Source: Brachionus plicatilis (taxonomy: Eukaryota; Rotifera; Eurotatoria; Ploima; Brachionidae). Taken from it: 64,000 nt of DNA. The translations under genes were made by a program, and so were the position numbers. Each line of letters begins with the position of its first letter. The first letter of the stretch is position 1. The stretch covers positions 252,768-316,767 of the forward strand of contig QEOQ01000353.1 of NCBI GenBank assembly GCA_010279815.1. The letters are read 5' to 3'. The notes beneath the pieces were generated by a model. It ran no database searches, was not told the DNA's origin, and was given only the letters and a program-made list of their open reading frames with translations. This document shows positions 34,153-43,988 of this stretch, in pieces.

Positions 34153-34648
34153 TACTAATGAATTTTGGTACAAAAATCAAAAACAAAATATAAAAAGTAC
34201 CTAAGCTTTAGTTCTGAAGGACCAAAACATGTTCTGTAAATTGAAGCAGCTGATACATCCTTTGTACCACCAATATACTGATTTTGTAAAACTGTGCAAA
34301 ATTTAGAAAATTGTGAATTTTAGTACAAAAAACAAAAACAAAACATAAAAAACACTTTAACTTTAATCTGGACCGACTAAAACATGCTCCTGTAAATTTT
34401 AGCAACTGATACATCCTTTATACCACCACTTAAAGTTGAGTTGGATTTTTAATATAATATAATATCCCGAATTTATTATTTTCTGAGTTTTGCAGATTTG
34501 TTGCAGAGCTTTGCAGAATCAGTATATTGGTGTCACAAAGGATGAATCAGCTGCTACAATTTAAAGAACATGTTTTGGTCCTTCAGAACTTAAGCTTTGG
34601 AATTTTTAATATTTTGTTTTTGTTTTTTGTACCAAATTTCACAATGCC
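34153..34648. mobile_element. Palindromic MITE with a duplicated left arm
   Basis: Same family as 21095-21436. There are two successive left arms (34153-34290 and about 34313-34440, each with 'gatacatcctt' and 'accacc') and one right arm ending 'gtaccaaatttcacaatgcc' at 34648. It represents either insertion of one copy into another or internal duplication. Confidence 0.7.
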
Positions 34649-34649
34649 T

Positions 34650-34850
34650 TTAATTTACACACAAAAAAAAATGAATTAAGAGTCTAATTTTATTATCTAA
34701 TTTTGGCAGTCTTCCTCTTTTACGTTTATTTTCTTTTGTATCTGGTGTTGTATCATTATCAATTTCATCTAATTTTTTTGAAGGAGGTCTTCCTCTTTTA
34801 CGTTTACCTTCTTTGGCATTCAAAATTTCCAAAAATTGCTTCAAGTTCAA
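34650..34850 (-). CDS. Small AT-hook ORF inside a TIR element
   Basis: A 66-codon open frame (TTG at the 5' limit; an upstream in-frame stop lies just before it) containing two AT-hook-like motifs in a repeated unit: 'KRKRGRPPSKKLDE' and 'KRKRGRLPKLDN'. The DNA encoding both shares 'cgtaaaagaggaaga'. AT-hooks bind the minor groove of A/T-rich DNA. It lies between the nested MITE and the right terminal repeat, so it looks like captured or residual element coding sequence. No start codon is evident; it may be a remnant exon. Confidence 0.4.
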   Translation of the reverse strand: MNLKQFLEILNAKEGKRKRGRPPSKKLDEIDNDTTPDTKENKRKRGRLPKLDNKIRLLIHFFLCVN

Positions 34851-35080
34851 AATTTAGAATCTTTGGCATTTAATGAAATTTGAAATTTAACATAATATTT
34901 ATAAAACAATTGTAAGAAATAATATTCATGCACTTTTTTTTTTAATTTTTTTTAACTTTTTTTTTCATGTGAAATATTTTTTTTAAAAATTCCCAATGCA
35001 CACAACAAAAAATTTTTTTAGACGTTGTGTGTGAAAATCTGTTTTGTGGTTGTAATGAGCAGATTTTTGGTTGTCAAAAT

Positions 35081-35618
35081 ACTAGACCCGTTGAAATCTA
35101 TTGAAAACAGCAGGCTAATGTTTAAAAATAAAATTGAAATTTACAACAACTTTTTATTTAAATCTTAATCGTAAAAATGTTCCTTTAAAAAAAAAATTAA
35201 AATTTAAATATTTTTTTTTTATCAATTTTACCAACAATCACAATTTTAAATAATTTTTTTTTCTCGATAAAAAAAAAAGATCAAATTTCCTATTTACATG
35301 ATCAGTAAAAAAAAAAAAGAAAAAAAGATCAAATTATAAACATATCTCAAAACTAATTGATTACCAAGCCTATGAGCAACAAAAGAACAGAAAAAATAAT
35401 CATTTTCTCCAATCATTAAATAAATAAAATCTTAAAGAAGTTAAAAAAATAGAAAAAAAAAAAAGAAAAAATTTCAACAAAAACTTAAGAGAGAGAAAGA
35501 GAGAGAACAATCTAGTCCAAGTCGACACACAAAACTCTTTACGTTTGTTTAAACAAATGAGATCGGTGAAGTGAAGATCTGTAAAGCTCTTGTTTGACTG
35601 TCAAAAACTGTTTACTGA
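35081..35618. other. EYA 3' flank, A-rich with GA repeats
   Basis: Poly-A-rich sequence with a (GA)n stretch at about 35489-35507. It should hold the EYA 3' UTR and polyadenylation signal ('aataaa' occurs on both strands). No ORF. Confidence 0.4.
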
Positions 35619-38600
35619 TTACAAAAATTCCAGATCTAGCGCATGATGCAACGCAGCCAAGTCTCTGTGCTCGTTTATCCTCCAAAAGGGCCAGTTCATC
35701 TTAATAAAAAATTTTAAAAATAAAAAAAAAAAAATTTTTTTCTATTTCTTTTCTATTTACCTGTTTGGCAGCAGTTTCCTCTTCCTGCCGATCTCCCACG
35801 ACCACATAGGTGCACTTGCGGCCAAACCGGGACGAGATCCTCTCAAAACAGCTCTCTTTGCCGATCTTGGTCGCACTGTACACGTTCTCAATGTCGAAGA
35901 GGCCGCCCAGTCCGTACAAGAGTATCTTGGCGACTGCGGGAACCAGCTGGGTGGTGGTGACCAACACGTTTACATTGGTGGGCCTTGACTTGATGATGGA
36001 CAAAGACTGGTGGGCCAGGGTCAACCAATTGTCGGTCAACTTTTCGATATCGTTTCTTATCTGGGCCCACTGGTCGCATTTTGGCGAGCCGAGCAGCTCG
36101 GCCACATTGTTACGATACGCATTGTAGGTCTCTTTGATTTTTCTGTATCTGAAGGCCAGCTTGCGCATCCACTCGACGCCGCCCCTCACCCCACTCGACA
36201 GCGACACATTCGAGTTGGCGCTCGAGTGAAAGCCGTCCGAGGCAAAGTTGTAGTTGGACAAGTCCTGGCCGTTGTCGTCCGACGACACATCGTCCACGTG
36301 CACCTGGTCGCACTCTTCCAAGTCATTGAAATGCAGATGCAGGTCGGCCAGGCTGAAGATCAGACCTTCCATTTGCAGGCCGAGGTTTATGGCCACTTGG
36401 GGGTCCTTGATGAATCGCTGCGCGTACGAGCTGGTCAGCAGAGAGTGGAATATTATTATGGTCTCGTCCAGGTCCCACACGAACACTCGCTCTGTCTCCA
36501 GCTCGCCCGCCACACTGTTCGATGTCGGCGACGAGGACAGCAGCGGTGCTATCGATGTGGTTGTCGACTGCACCGAACTTGATTTTTTACCTTTTGATTT
36601 ACCTTCTAATAATTTAAAAAAATTAAAATAAATATTTTTCAAAAATTTGATTTTTTTTTTTAAATTTAAAGAATTAAAAAAATTTCTTTAAAAAAAGTTA
36701 ATTTTTTAAATAATTTTAAAAAATTTATTTTTTACTACTGAGGACATTTTTTACAAATATTGAAAATTTTTTTTAATAGAGGACCTTTCTAAAATGTTAA
36801 AAAAATTCATTTTATTTTAAGAATGTTTATTTTTAAATCTCTAAATTTGAATAACCAAAAAAATTTTTTTTAAATTATATGAAGTAATTTTTTAATATTA
36901 AAGACATTTTTTAAAAATTAAAAAAAAAATTTTTTTTCAAGTTTTGGAGACTTAAAAAAAAAAAAAGATGTTCTTAAAATAAAATAAATTTTTCTAACGT
37001 TTTAAAAAGGTTCTCTATGAAAAAAATAATTTTTTAAATTTTTAAAAAATGTCTTTTATGGTACAAAAATTTATATTTAAAATATGAGATAATTTTTTGA
37101 TAAATTTATTTTTTAATATTGAAGACATTTTGTAGAAATTTTAGAAAAATTATTTTTTTTATAGAGGACCTTTTTAAAAAGTACATTTTTTTATTCTCTA
37201 AAGCTTGAAAATAAAATTAATTTTTTTAATATGTTAATATAAAATAAAAAACACCGAAATTGATTAATTTTTTTTGTTTTGATTTTTTATCATATTGAAA
37301 AAATAGTTGTTAAATAAATTTTTTTTTTTAAATAAGAAATTTATCAATTGTTTTTAATATTTATTTTAATGAGCGCTTATATGCGATGTGAAAAATAAAA
37401 TTCCAAAAATAAGACAAAAATAGGTCTAATTTATTAAATTACTGCGGATATTTCGGTTCAATATTTTATCAAGAAATAAAAAAAAATTTATTTTTTTTTT
37501 CAAATTGAAATTTAAAAGTTTTTGAAAAACATTGTGCCTCATATTGCTGTTAACGATTTTGATGATATGGAAGTTTTTTATCTTTTCCTCAATTTAAAAA
37601 ATTAATTTTAAATATATTCCAGAAAAATTTAAATTTATTTTTAAAAAAATAATTGGAAAATTTAGCTTTTTTTAAATTTTTAATTTTATAAATTTTTTTT
37701 CACTAAATCAAAATTAATTCTTTAAAGCAAATAGAAAAATTAGCTTTATTAAATTTTTCCTATCAAAATTAATTCTAAAAAATTTTTTTTTCTTAAATTT
37801 AAATTGTTATATGTTTCTCTTCAAATTAAAAAAAAATCTTATTATTAAAAAAAATTTTTTCGAAAAAATTCTGCTTAATTATTTAAAAATTTTTCTTAGT
37901 TCATTATTAACTCCATTTTAAAGAGGACATTTTTCAAAAATTTTAAAAATTAATTTTTTTTTAAAGTAGACATTATTCTGGAATTAAAAATATCAAAACT
38001 AATTTTTAAAAAAAGATCAAAAATTTATTAAAAATAGAAAAAAAAATAATTACTTTTAGATTTTGGGGAAAGAGGTGACGCAGGCAGAGCAGAAAATTGT
38101 GTGTCGTTGAGAGCTGCTGGATTGAGCAAATAGGTCTGTGACGTGTTTGTGCTGTACTGATGGTGTTGTTGGTGTATGGCTGCGGCAGCGGCTGCAGCAG
38201 CAGCGGCAACACTGGCAGCTGACTGTGCTAGATTAGGAGTTGAAGAGTTGACAGGCAGTGGCTCGCTTGAATTGTTAGTGGCGTCCGAATTAGCGTTGGA
38301 GTTGTTTGGCGAGCCCTGCAGCAGGTTGTTTTGCTGCAGGTGCTGCACGGCATTGAGGAAAGAGTTGGCGTACTGGTAGTCGGGGCTGGAGGCGGTCATG
38401 CTGGAGCCAGGGGCCGAGTAGCCGGTCAGCTGAGAGCCGGCCTGGCCCGAGCTCTGGTAAAATTGACCCTGGTGGTAGCTGGGATTGGTGGCCACAGCGG
38501 CAGCGTACGAAACATAGTCCAGCGGAGGATTGGCCTGAGAATAGGCTTGTGGTGTGTTGGCCGGGTACGGAAACGAGTCCGCCAGCCCGTACTGAGACTG

Positions 38601-38720
38601 TAGGACGTAGTTGCTTGCGTTGTGCTGCTGGTAGTAGGCCGCTGCGGCCGCCGCTGCTGCTGCGCCGTTTGTGTTGCCAATGTAGGCCTGTGGATTGAAC
38701 GTTTGGTGATAGGCTTGCAT
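35619..38720 (-). CDS. EYA: Eyes absent (EYA) transcription cofactor and phosphatase
   Basis: Three minus-strand exons with consistent phases: 38054-38720, 35761-36605 and 35619-35699, giving 530 residues from ATG 38720. The N-terminal half is Tyr/Ser/Pro/Gln-rich with two poly-Ala runs, the usual EYA transactivation region. The C-terminal EYA domain (about 261-530) is a haloacid-dehalogenase fold whose nucleophile motif D267-L-D269-E-T271 is intact; 'GDRQEEE' (493-499) is the fourth motif, and the protein ends in the typical 'PFWRI...[14 protein letters not shown]'. EYA pairs with SIX homeoproteins in eye and sensory-organ programmes and dephosphorylates tyrosine, for example on H2AX. The frame is open upstream of the ATG to an acceptor near 38757, so a further 5' exon is possible. 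Intron 1 is 1.45 kb of inverted AT-rich repeats. Confidence 0.95.
36737..37170. repeat. Inverted and tandem degenerate repeat in EYA intron 1
   Basis: The unit 'aggacattttttacaaatat' ... 'atagaggacctttctaaaat' ... 'ttcattttattttaagaatg' (36740-36830) appears inverted at about 36960-37065 and again in direct orientation at about 37122-37180. Intron 1 therefore folds back on itself. Noncoding. Confidence 0.5.
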
Positions 38721-39129
38721 TTTTGACAAATTCAGCTCTTTCGATTGAATGCTTGTACTTTAAAAAATCAAAAAGGTAAGATTGACTATTTTTGGATAAT
38801 GTGTCTGCATTCGAGTTTATCTTTTAATAAGAGCATGTGATATTTGGAAATGGCTCCACACACACACTTGCTCGAATCACAGACACAGATAAGAATTGGT
38901 GCTTTTGAGTTTTTGTTGGCTTTTTTTTTAATTACATGCAAATGAGAGAAACAGCCAAAACAGAAGAACAAGAAATGGAAATGGAAGAACAAGAAAAAAT
39001 AAAATCGATTTTTTTTTGTTTTTATTTCGCTTAGGTCTCAAGTTACAAAAAAAATTTTTTTTATTTTTTTGACACTTGTTTTCCTCTCTCTCTCTCTATA
39101 ACAAAAAATTAAAAAATAATTTATTTAGC

Positions 39130-40340
39130 TTATTAAATTAATTTTAGAAGGCTGAAAATAAATTTGATTTTAGACAAAGTCTAGCAAAATTTTATTTAGA
39201 TATACTCAATTGAAAACGATCAAGAAGAATTGGAGGAAAAATAAATGCAGAATCAATTTTTGTTTTTAATTTTTTCTCATTTTGACAATTTAATTTCTCT
39301 CTCTCTAAAAAAAAATTTTTTTTAATGAGCTATTGAGTACAGGCTTGGTATTTTTTTAGAAGGGCGATTTACAAAAAATCTCTTATATTTTCATGAGTTT
39401 ACTTTAATCTGATAATTTTGGTTAAATGAACAAAATAAATTTAATTTAAAAAAAAACTTTATTTTGATACTCTTACAATTAAAAAGGGTCTTTAATAGAG
39501 GCCAGTGATAGAAAAAGAAACGAGATGTTCTAAAAAACAAAAAAAAAATTTTTTTTCTGTTTGTCAACCATTTTTTTAAATTTTTTTAAATTTTTTTTAG
39601 ATAATAATTTTTTATAATAAAAAAAAATTACTTCTCCTTAAAAAAGTATGATTCAATTCCTTATATAAATAAACAAAGTACCAAATTATTCAACTTAGAA
39701 CTGGAAAATATTAAATTTAAAAAAAATAATCTCTGGCTAAATATTAGTTGAATGAGAAAAATGAATTTAATTTCAAAAAGACTTTACTTAGATACTAATT
39801 GAAATAAAAAGGGTCTTTAATTGAGGCCGGTGACACAAGAAGAAATGGATGGGAAATAAATTTAAAATCAATTTTTTTATCTGAAATGAAAAAAAAAATT
39901 TTTTAATTTTTGTAAAATAATTTTCAATAAAAATAAAAAAAAAAATTTTTTATTTTTACTTAGAGTACCAGCTTCATCGCCTTAGCACTGTATAATAATA
40001 AATTAAAAAAAATCTTCGGCTAAAATTTGACAATTCCTCTTCACTTATTATAAAATGTAAAAAGAAAAATTTAGATAATTTTTCACGAATCTCGCGAATT
40101 TTAGTAAAATGAGAAATATAAATTTTATTCAGATACTGTAACAATTAAAAACGGGTCTCAAATCCAAAAAAGAAACACAGAGAAAATAAATGCATAAAAT
40201 CAATTTGTTTTACACTTACTTAATTTTGGATTTTTTGTGCGAGTTTTTTTTTCTCTCTAAAAAATAAAAAATTAATAGAAAAAAAATAAAAAAAGTGGAA
40301 GAAAAAAAAAAAATTTATTTTATTTAATGAGCTTTAGAGT
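39130..40340. repeat. Four diverged tandem units (~0.3 kb) upstream of EYA
   Basis: Each unit holds 'ttattt.gatact' followed by 'aattaaaaagggtct' (near 39200, 39465, 39796 and 40130) and, between units, 'gagtaccagcttcatcgcct' or a relative (39331, 39963, 40333). Spacing is about 265-335 bp. CT/GA microsatellites are interspersed (39082, 39293, 40405, 40458). The copies are too diverged to be recent. Confidence 0.6.
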
Positions 40341-40499
40341 ACCAGCTTAATCACCTTAAATATTTACATTTAAAAAGAAAAAAACTGAATGAGAGAAAGA
40401 AAAAGAGAGAGAGAAAAATGCTATTTACGCATTCCCATCGATGATATTGAATTTCAAAGTGTCTCTCTCTCTCTCTTGCTCTCTAAAAGCATTAGATCA

Positions 40500-41050
40500 A
40501 ATATTTGCATTGGAACGAACATTTTCGGTCACTAGCAAACTCCGGTAATCTAACATCATCGATGTCTAAGCCGAATGGCAAACAAAAGCAGTGTTTGTTT
40601 AGCTACGAATGAATGGAATGCTTTTAAGACTTGGACAAACAAATAAATAGGCCATTAGATGATGAACAGTTCACACGTAGTTATGAAACGCGAATGGGCG
40701 GTAATTGGATCCGTAATCAATTAGAGACTCGGCAAGACATTCAAATAAGTGTGTTGCCGTACGGATTCAATTAGATTCGATACGGTGGCATATTCACACG
40801 GCGCATCGAATCCAATCCAAAGCCGACTGAATCAGTGGGCCTAATTAGTCGACCTCTAGCTGTTCTGACTGCTACCTAAGCCAAGCTAGTAGATCTCGGC
40901 TCCGGAGCCGTCATCAACGTCTTGGATTTCAATCGATTTCAATCTGATTATCGATTGAAATTCGATAGTTTAATAGACTAGCAATTATGGCAGTGATTAA
41001 GGGGCTGGCACTGGTTTAAAGTTACCTTTTAGAGTATCATTAGTGGAATT
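40500..41050. promoter_or_regulatory. GC-richer unique block upstream of EYA, candidate enhancer/promoter
   Basis: In contrast to its surroundings, this block is non-repetitive and of balanced composition, has no long ORF, and lies 1.8 kb upstream of the EYA ATG. It is dense in homeodomain-type cores: 'ggtaattggatcc', 'taatcaattagag', 'ttcaattagattcg', 'cctaattagtcg'. Two exact palindromes occur: CGGCTCCGGAGCCG (40897-40910), and ATTTCAATCGAT (40926-40937) facing ATCGATTGAAAT (40950-40961). The role in EYA control is inferred from position and composition only. It could also be a 5' UTR exon region. Confidence 0.5.
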
Positions 41051-41186
41051 GTTCAATGTTGGAATTGATTTTTTGTGTTTATTTGTTTTGCTAATTGGCA
41101 ATAATGGACAAGTGAATTTTGATATTGGCTTGTTTGTTTCATCTAAAATGTTCTGTGATCAAAAGAAAATAAATTAATTTTTAATT

Positions 41187-41333
41187 AGAGCACACGTCTA
41201 TCAATCATATTGCAGATGAGGTAAATTATTTCTTTTTTTTATCCCCAAAAAATTATCACATTTTTTTAACCCCCCCATAAAAAATAAAAATATCAAAAAA
41301 TATTATCCTGTTTTTTTTTTCAGAAATACTAAA
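41187..41333. repeat. Direct duplication, copy 1 (partner 42487-42620)
   Basis: 'ctatcaatcatattgcagat' followed by 'gaggtaaattatttc' up to 'cagaaatactaaaggcattg' is repeated 1.3 kb downstream. The unit includes the left end of a palindromic MITE, so it was duplicated after that insertion. 'gag|gtaaat' and 'ttttttcag|aaat' look like splice sites, so it may derive from an exon-intron-exon scrap. Confidence 0.65.
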
Positions 41334-41484
41334 GGCATTGTGTAAAAAACAAAATATTAAAAGTGGTGCCAAAGCTTAAGTTGTGAAGGACCTAAACATG
41401 TTCTGCAAATTCTGCAGTAAATCTGCAAAATTCAGAAAATTGTGAATTCGACTCGACTTTAAATGGTGGTATAGATGATGTATC

Positions 41485-42237
41485 GGGTCAATCTAATTTT
41501 GTGATCCAATGTTCACAAGATTTGTGAACATTCAATGATCACTGGGTTCGTGATCTGCTCAAGATCACTAAACTGGTGATCCCAAAATTTGTGATCAATT
41601 GTAAATACGGCTAGATCACCAAACTTAAAGCATGATCACACAACTAAATTAATGATCACAAAATTTAACAACTGATCACCAAATTTTTTATTTTATTCAA
41701 GAATATTTTTTGAAATATATTTATTGATTCTAAGTTAAAGAATTTAAATTTAAATCCAGCTAAAATAAGGTCTTTGATTTATGAAAAAGAGTCTTTAACT
41801 GAACCCAAATGTTCAGATGAAACGGAATTGGCTGTCAAACAAGCGCTAAGTAAGCATGAAAATCCCACTCAGTGTCCAATTTGTAAAAAGATGTTTAAGA
41901 ATGATAAAGGAGTAAAGTTACACAAGTCGAAGATGCATTAAATTCATGTTTATTTTTTTTTACCTTGATATTTTTATTTTACTTTTTTTGTCAAAAATTT
42001 AATTGATAGCTAAATTGAATCATTGATCACTAAATCGAATCAATGATCACTAAATGTACTTAAAGATCACATAATTCAATAAATTATTTAATTTAATTTT
42101 GTTGTTAACTTTTTTAAAAAAATATGATCACAAATTTTGTGATCACCAGTTTAGTGATCTTGAGGAGATCACGAACCCAGTGATCATTGAATGTTCACAA
42201 ATCTTGTGAACATTGGATCACAAAATTAGATTGACCC
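41485..42237. mobile_element. TIR element with 8-bp target duplication, Merlin- or hAT-like size class
   Basis: 753 bp with terminal inverted repeats of about 97 bp, starting GGGTCAATCTAATTTTGTGA and ending with the reverse complement. It is flanked by the exact 8-bp direct repeat GATGTATC (41477-41484 and 42238-42245). TIRs are built from repeated 'gatcac' and 'gttcacaa' words. Terminal GG and 8-bp duplication recall Merlin elements; hAT is the alternative. It encodes no transposase but has one zinc-finger ORF. Confidence 0.88.
41714..41941 (+). CDS. C2H2 zinc-finger mini-ORF inside the TIR element
   Basis: A 75-codon open frame from after an in-frame TGA to TAA at 41939-41941, without an obvious ATG. 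Its C-terminus is a good C2H2 finger, C-P-I-C then 12 residues, then H-x4-H (about 41864-41938), preceded by a charged helix-like region (KIRSLIYEKESLTE). The finger resembles the DNA-binding fingers at the N-termini of some retroelement and transposase proteins. It could be the remnant of the element's own transposase or a captured exon. Not known to be expressed. Confidence 0.45.
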   Translation, partial: NIFIDSKLKNLNLNPAKIRSLIYEKESLTEPKCSDETELAVKQALSKHENPTQCPICKKMFKNDKGVKLHKSKMH

Positions 42238-42486
42238 GATGTATCAGTTGCTACAATTTATAAAACATGTTTTGGTCGGTTCGAATTAAAGCTCTGGTGT
42301 CTTGTATATTTTATTTTTGTTTTTTGCACTAAAATTCACAATCATTCTGCACTAATTTTGCAGAATTTTGCAGAATTTTGCAGAATTTTGCAGAATCGGT
42401 ATAAAGGTTGTGTGATGTCGCAACCACAAATGCAAACTTAAGTCCACATTTATTTAATTTCAAAAATCGCAACTTTTATTAAACTG

Positions 42487-43020
42487 TAACACACGCTATC
42501 AATCATATTGCAGATGAGGTAAATTATTTCTTTTTTTATCCCCAAAAAGTTATCACATTTTTTTNNAAAAAATAAAAATATCAAAAAAATATTATCCTGT
42601 TTTTTTTCAGAAATACTAAAGGCATTGTGAATTTTTGTACAAAAAACAAAATATTAAAAGTGGTGCCAAAGCTTAAGTTGTGAAGGACCTAAACATGTTC
42701 TGTAAATTGTGCAAAATTCTGCAAATTGTGAATTTGGGATGTTACAGAAATCCGACTCGACTTTAAGTGGTGGCAAGTGGATTCTACGTAAAATTACGTA
42801 ATTTTACGAAATTTACGTAAAATCCACTTGTCAAATCATAACTGTATATTATATATTTTATATATTTTTTATTTTTTCTGAATTTTGCAGAATCAGTATA
42901 TAGGTGGTATAAAGGATGTATCAGTTGCTGCAATATACAGAACATGTTTTAATCTTTCAGAACTTAAGCTTTGGCATTTAATATTTTGATTTTGTTTTTT
43001 GTACCAAAATTTACAATGCC
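42487..43020. mobile_element. Second duplicated unit with palindromic MITE and a small ACGTAA insert
   Basis: 42487-42620 repeats 41187-41333. A MITE copy of the 21095 family follows (42621-43020, ending 'gtaccaaaatttacaatgcc'). It is interrupted at about 42775-42832 by a 57-bp palindrome, 'aagtggattctacgtaaaat' ... 'aaatttacgtaaaatccactt' (last base shared), with TTACGTAA cores. Two N at 42565-42566 replace what is a run of seven C in copy 1, so the gap is a homopolymer artefact. Confidence 0.7.
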
Positions 43021-43042
43021 ATATTAAATAAGATTATTAGTC

Positions 43043-43494
43043 TTCTTAGGCATCGAACTTGACCCAAAATTGAATTTCAAGAAATTATACGAGAGACTTG
43101 GCAAAAGGATTAACACCAAAATAAATATGATTCGTAGAATAAAGGGCTTAAAATTAAGAAATTCATTAGATCATTAATCGATTATTCGTTTATCCCTCTG
43201 TCCTGTTCTACGCAAAGAATTATATCGGATCTACAAGTAACCCAGAACAATATTCTTCGACACATAAACTTTTTCCCTTTAAAAACAAGAATATCAGAGA
43301 TTCATAAAAAGTTCCAATTAGAAATGATCTCAACACGGACTGATCAATTACTCAGAAATTACTTTAAAAAAGGCTAAACCACAATCAACTAATAACTAAA
43401 TGAATTTGAATCATTTCCTCAAATAGAAACAAAGTTTAAATCTTTGTATTTAAACTTCATTAAAGTCAGGAACATGTTCCAAGAAGGAGCATGA
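43043..43494 (+). pseudogene. LINE reverse transcriptase, C-terminal part
   Basis: Open frames on the plus strand with two or three frameshifts: 'FLGIELDPKLNF', a helical 'LGKRINTKINMIRRIKG', then 'SLIDYSFIPLSCS' and 'LQVTQNNILRHINFFP', the same order as in LINE ORF2 after the catalytic domain, and a final Phe-rich tail ending TGA at 43492-43494. A T-rich 3' flank follows, directly before the LTR element. Degenerate. Confidence 0.75.
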
Positions 43495-43575
43495 AATTTT
43501 ATTTTATTTAATTTTATTTTTTTAAATCTTTCTTTTGTCTAATTTATTCGCAATTTTTTTTTTGACTTGACTTAG

Positions 43576-43778
43576 TGTTAAGACCCAAGTCTTGACATGT
43601 CTCTACTTATTATTTAATCTTGAATTAACTGCAGCTGAAGCACATGTTTTAGCTACTATATAAACCACTACCTCTTTTGTTATAATTTCGGATTCCATTT
43701 AATTAACTATTTACTAAATTAAATTGTTTTGTTTATTTCTTGGCTTAAATCCCTAAAGTCCAAACTTGAGACTTTACA
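43576..43778 (+). repeat. Left LTR
   Basis: 203 bp, TGTTAAGACC ... GACTTTACA, with an internal 'ctactatataaac' that may be the TATA box. Identical to the right LTR. Confidence 0.95.
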
Positions 43779-43988
43779 TTTGGTGCCCAGTGGGAGGATT
43801 CTGCTATATATTTTAGTAGGATCCATTGAAGAGAACAAGCTTATACACATACAAGAGATTATAATATTTTGCGATTTATTATAATCAGTCACGTGTTGCG
43901 ACACGAGAGGATACGAAGAAACATTAAAAACTTTTCACATACAAAATTCAAACAAACAAAACACATCATGGAATCAAAATTTGATTAA

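Larger units (their letters stand above)
34076..35080. mobile_element. 1-kb TIR element carrying an AT-hook ORF
   Basis: The left terminus 'ttttgacaaccaaaaatctg' with 'gttttcacacacaa' (34076-34130) is inverted at the right as 'ttgtgtgtgaaaatctg' ... 'cagatttttggttgtcaaaa' (35022-35080). Inverted repeats are about 55 bp. Inside are a nested palindromic MITE (34153-34648) and a minus-strand AT-hook ORF (34650-34850). No transposase; no clear target duplication. Confidence 0.7.
41334..42343. mobile_element. Palindromic MITE interrupted by a second element
   Basis: The left arm (41334-41484, 'aaggacctaaacatgttctg') and right arm (42246-42343, 'aaaacatgttttggtcggtt' ... 'aaattcacaat') belong to the 21095-21436 family. 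They are separated by the insertion at 41485-42237, which duplicated 8 bp of the MITE. Confidence 0.8.

Noticed and set aside
36010..36582. 190-codon plus-strand ORF
   Set aside because: It is antisense to EYA exon 2; the GC-rich conserved exon leaves several shadow frames open. Same for 35810-36127 and 36254-36631.
38331..38603. Plus-strand ORFs opposite EYA exon 1
   Set aside because: Shadows of the low-complexity poly-Ala/Gln-coding exon.
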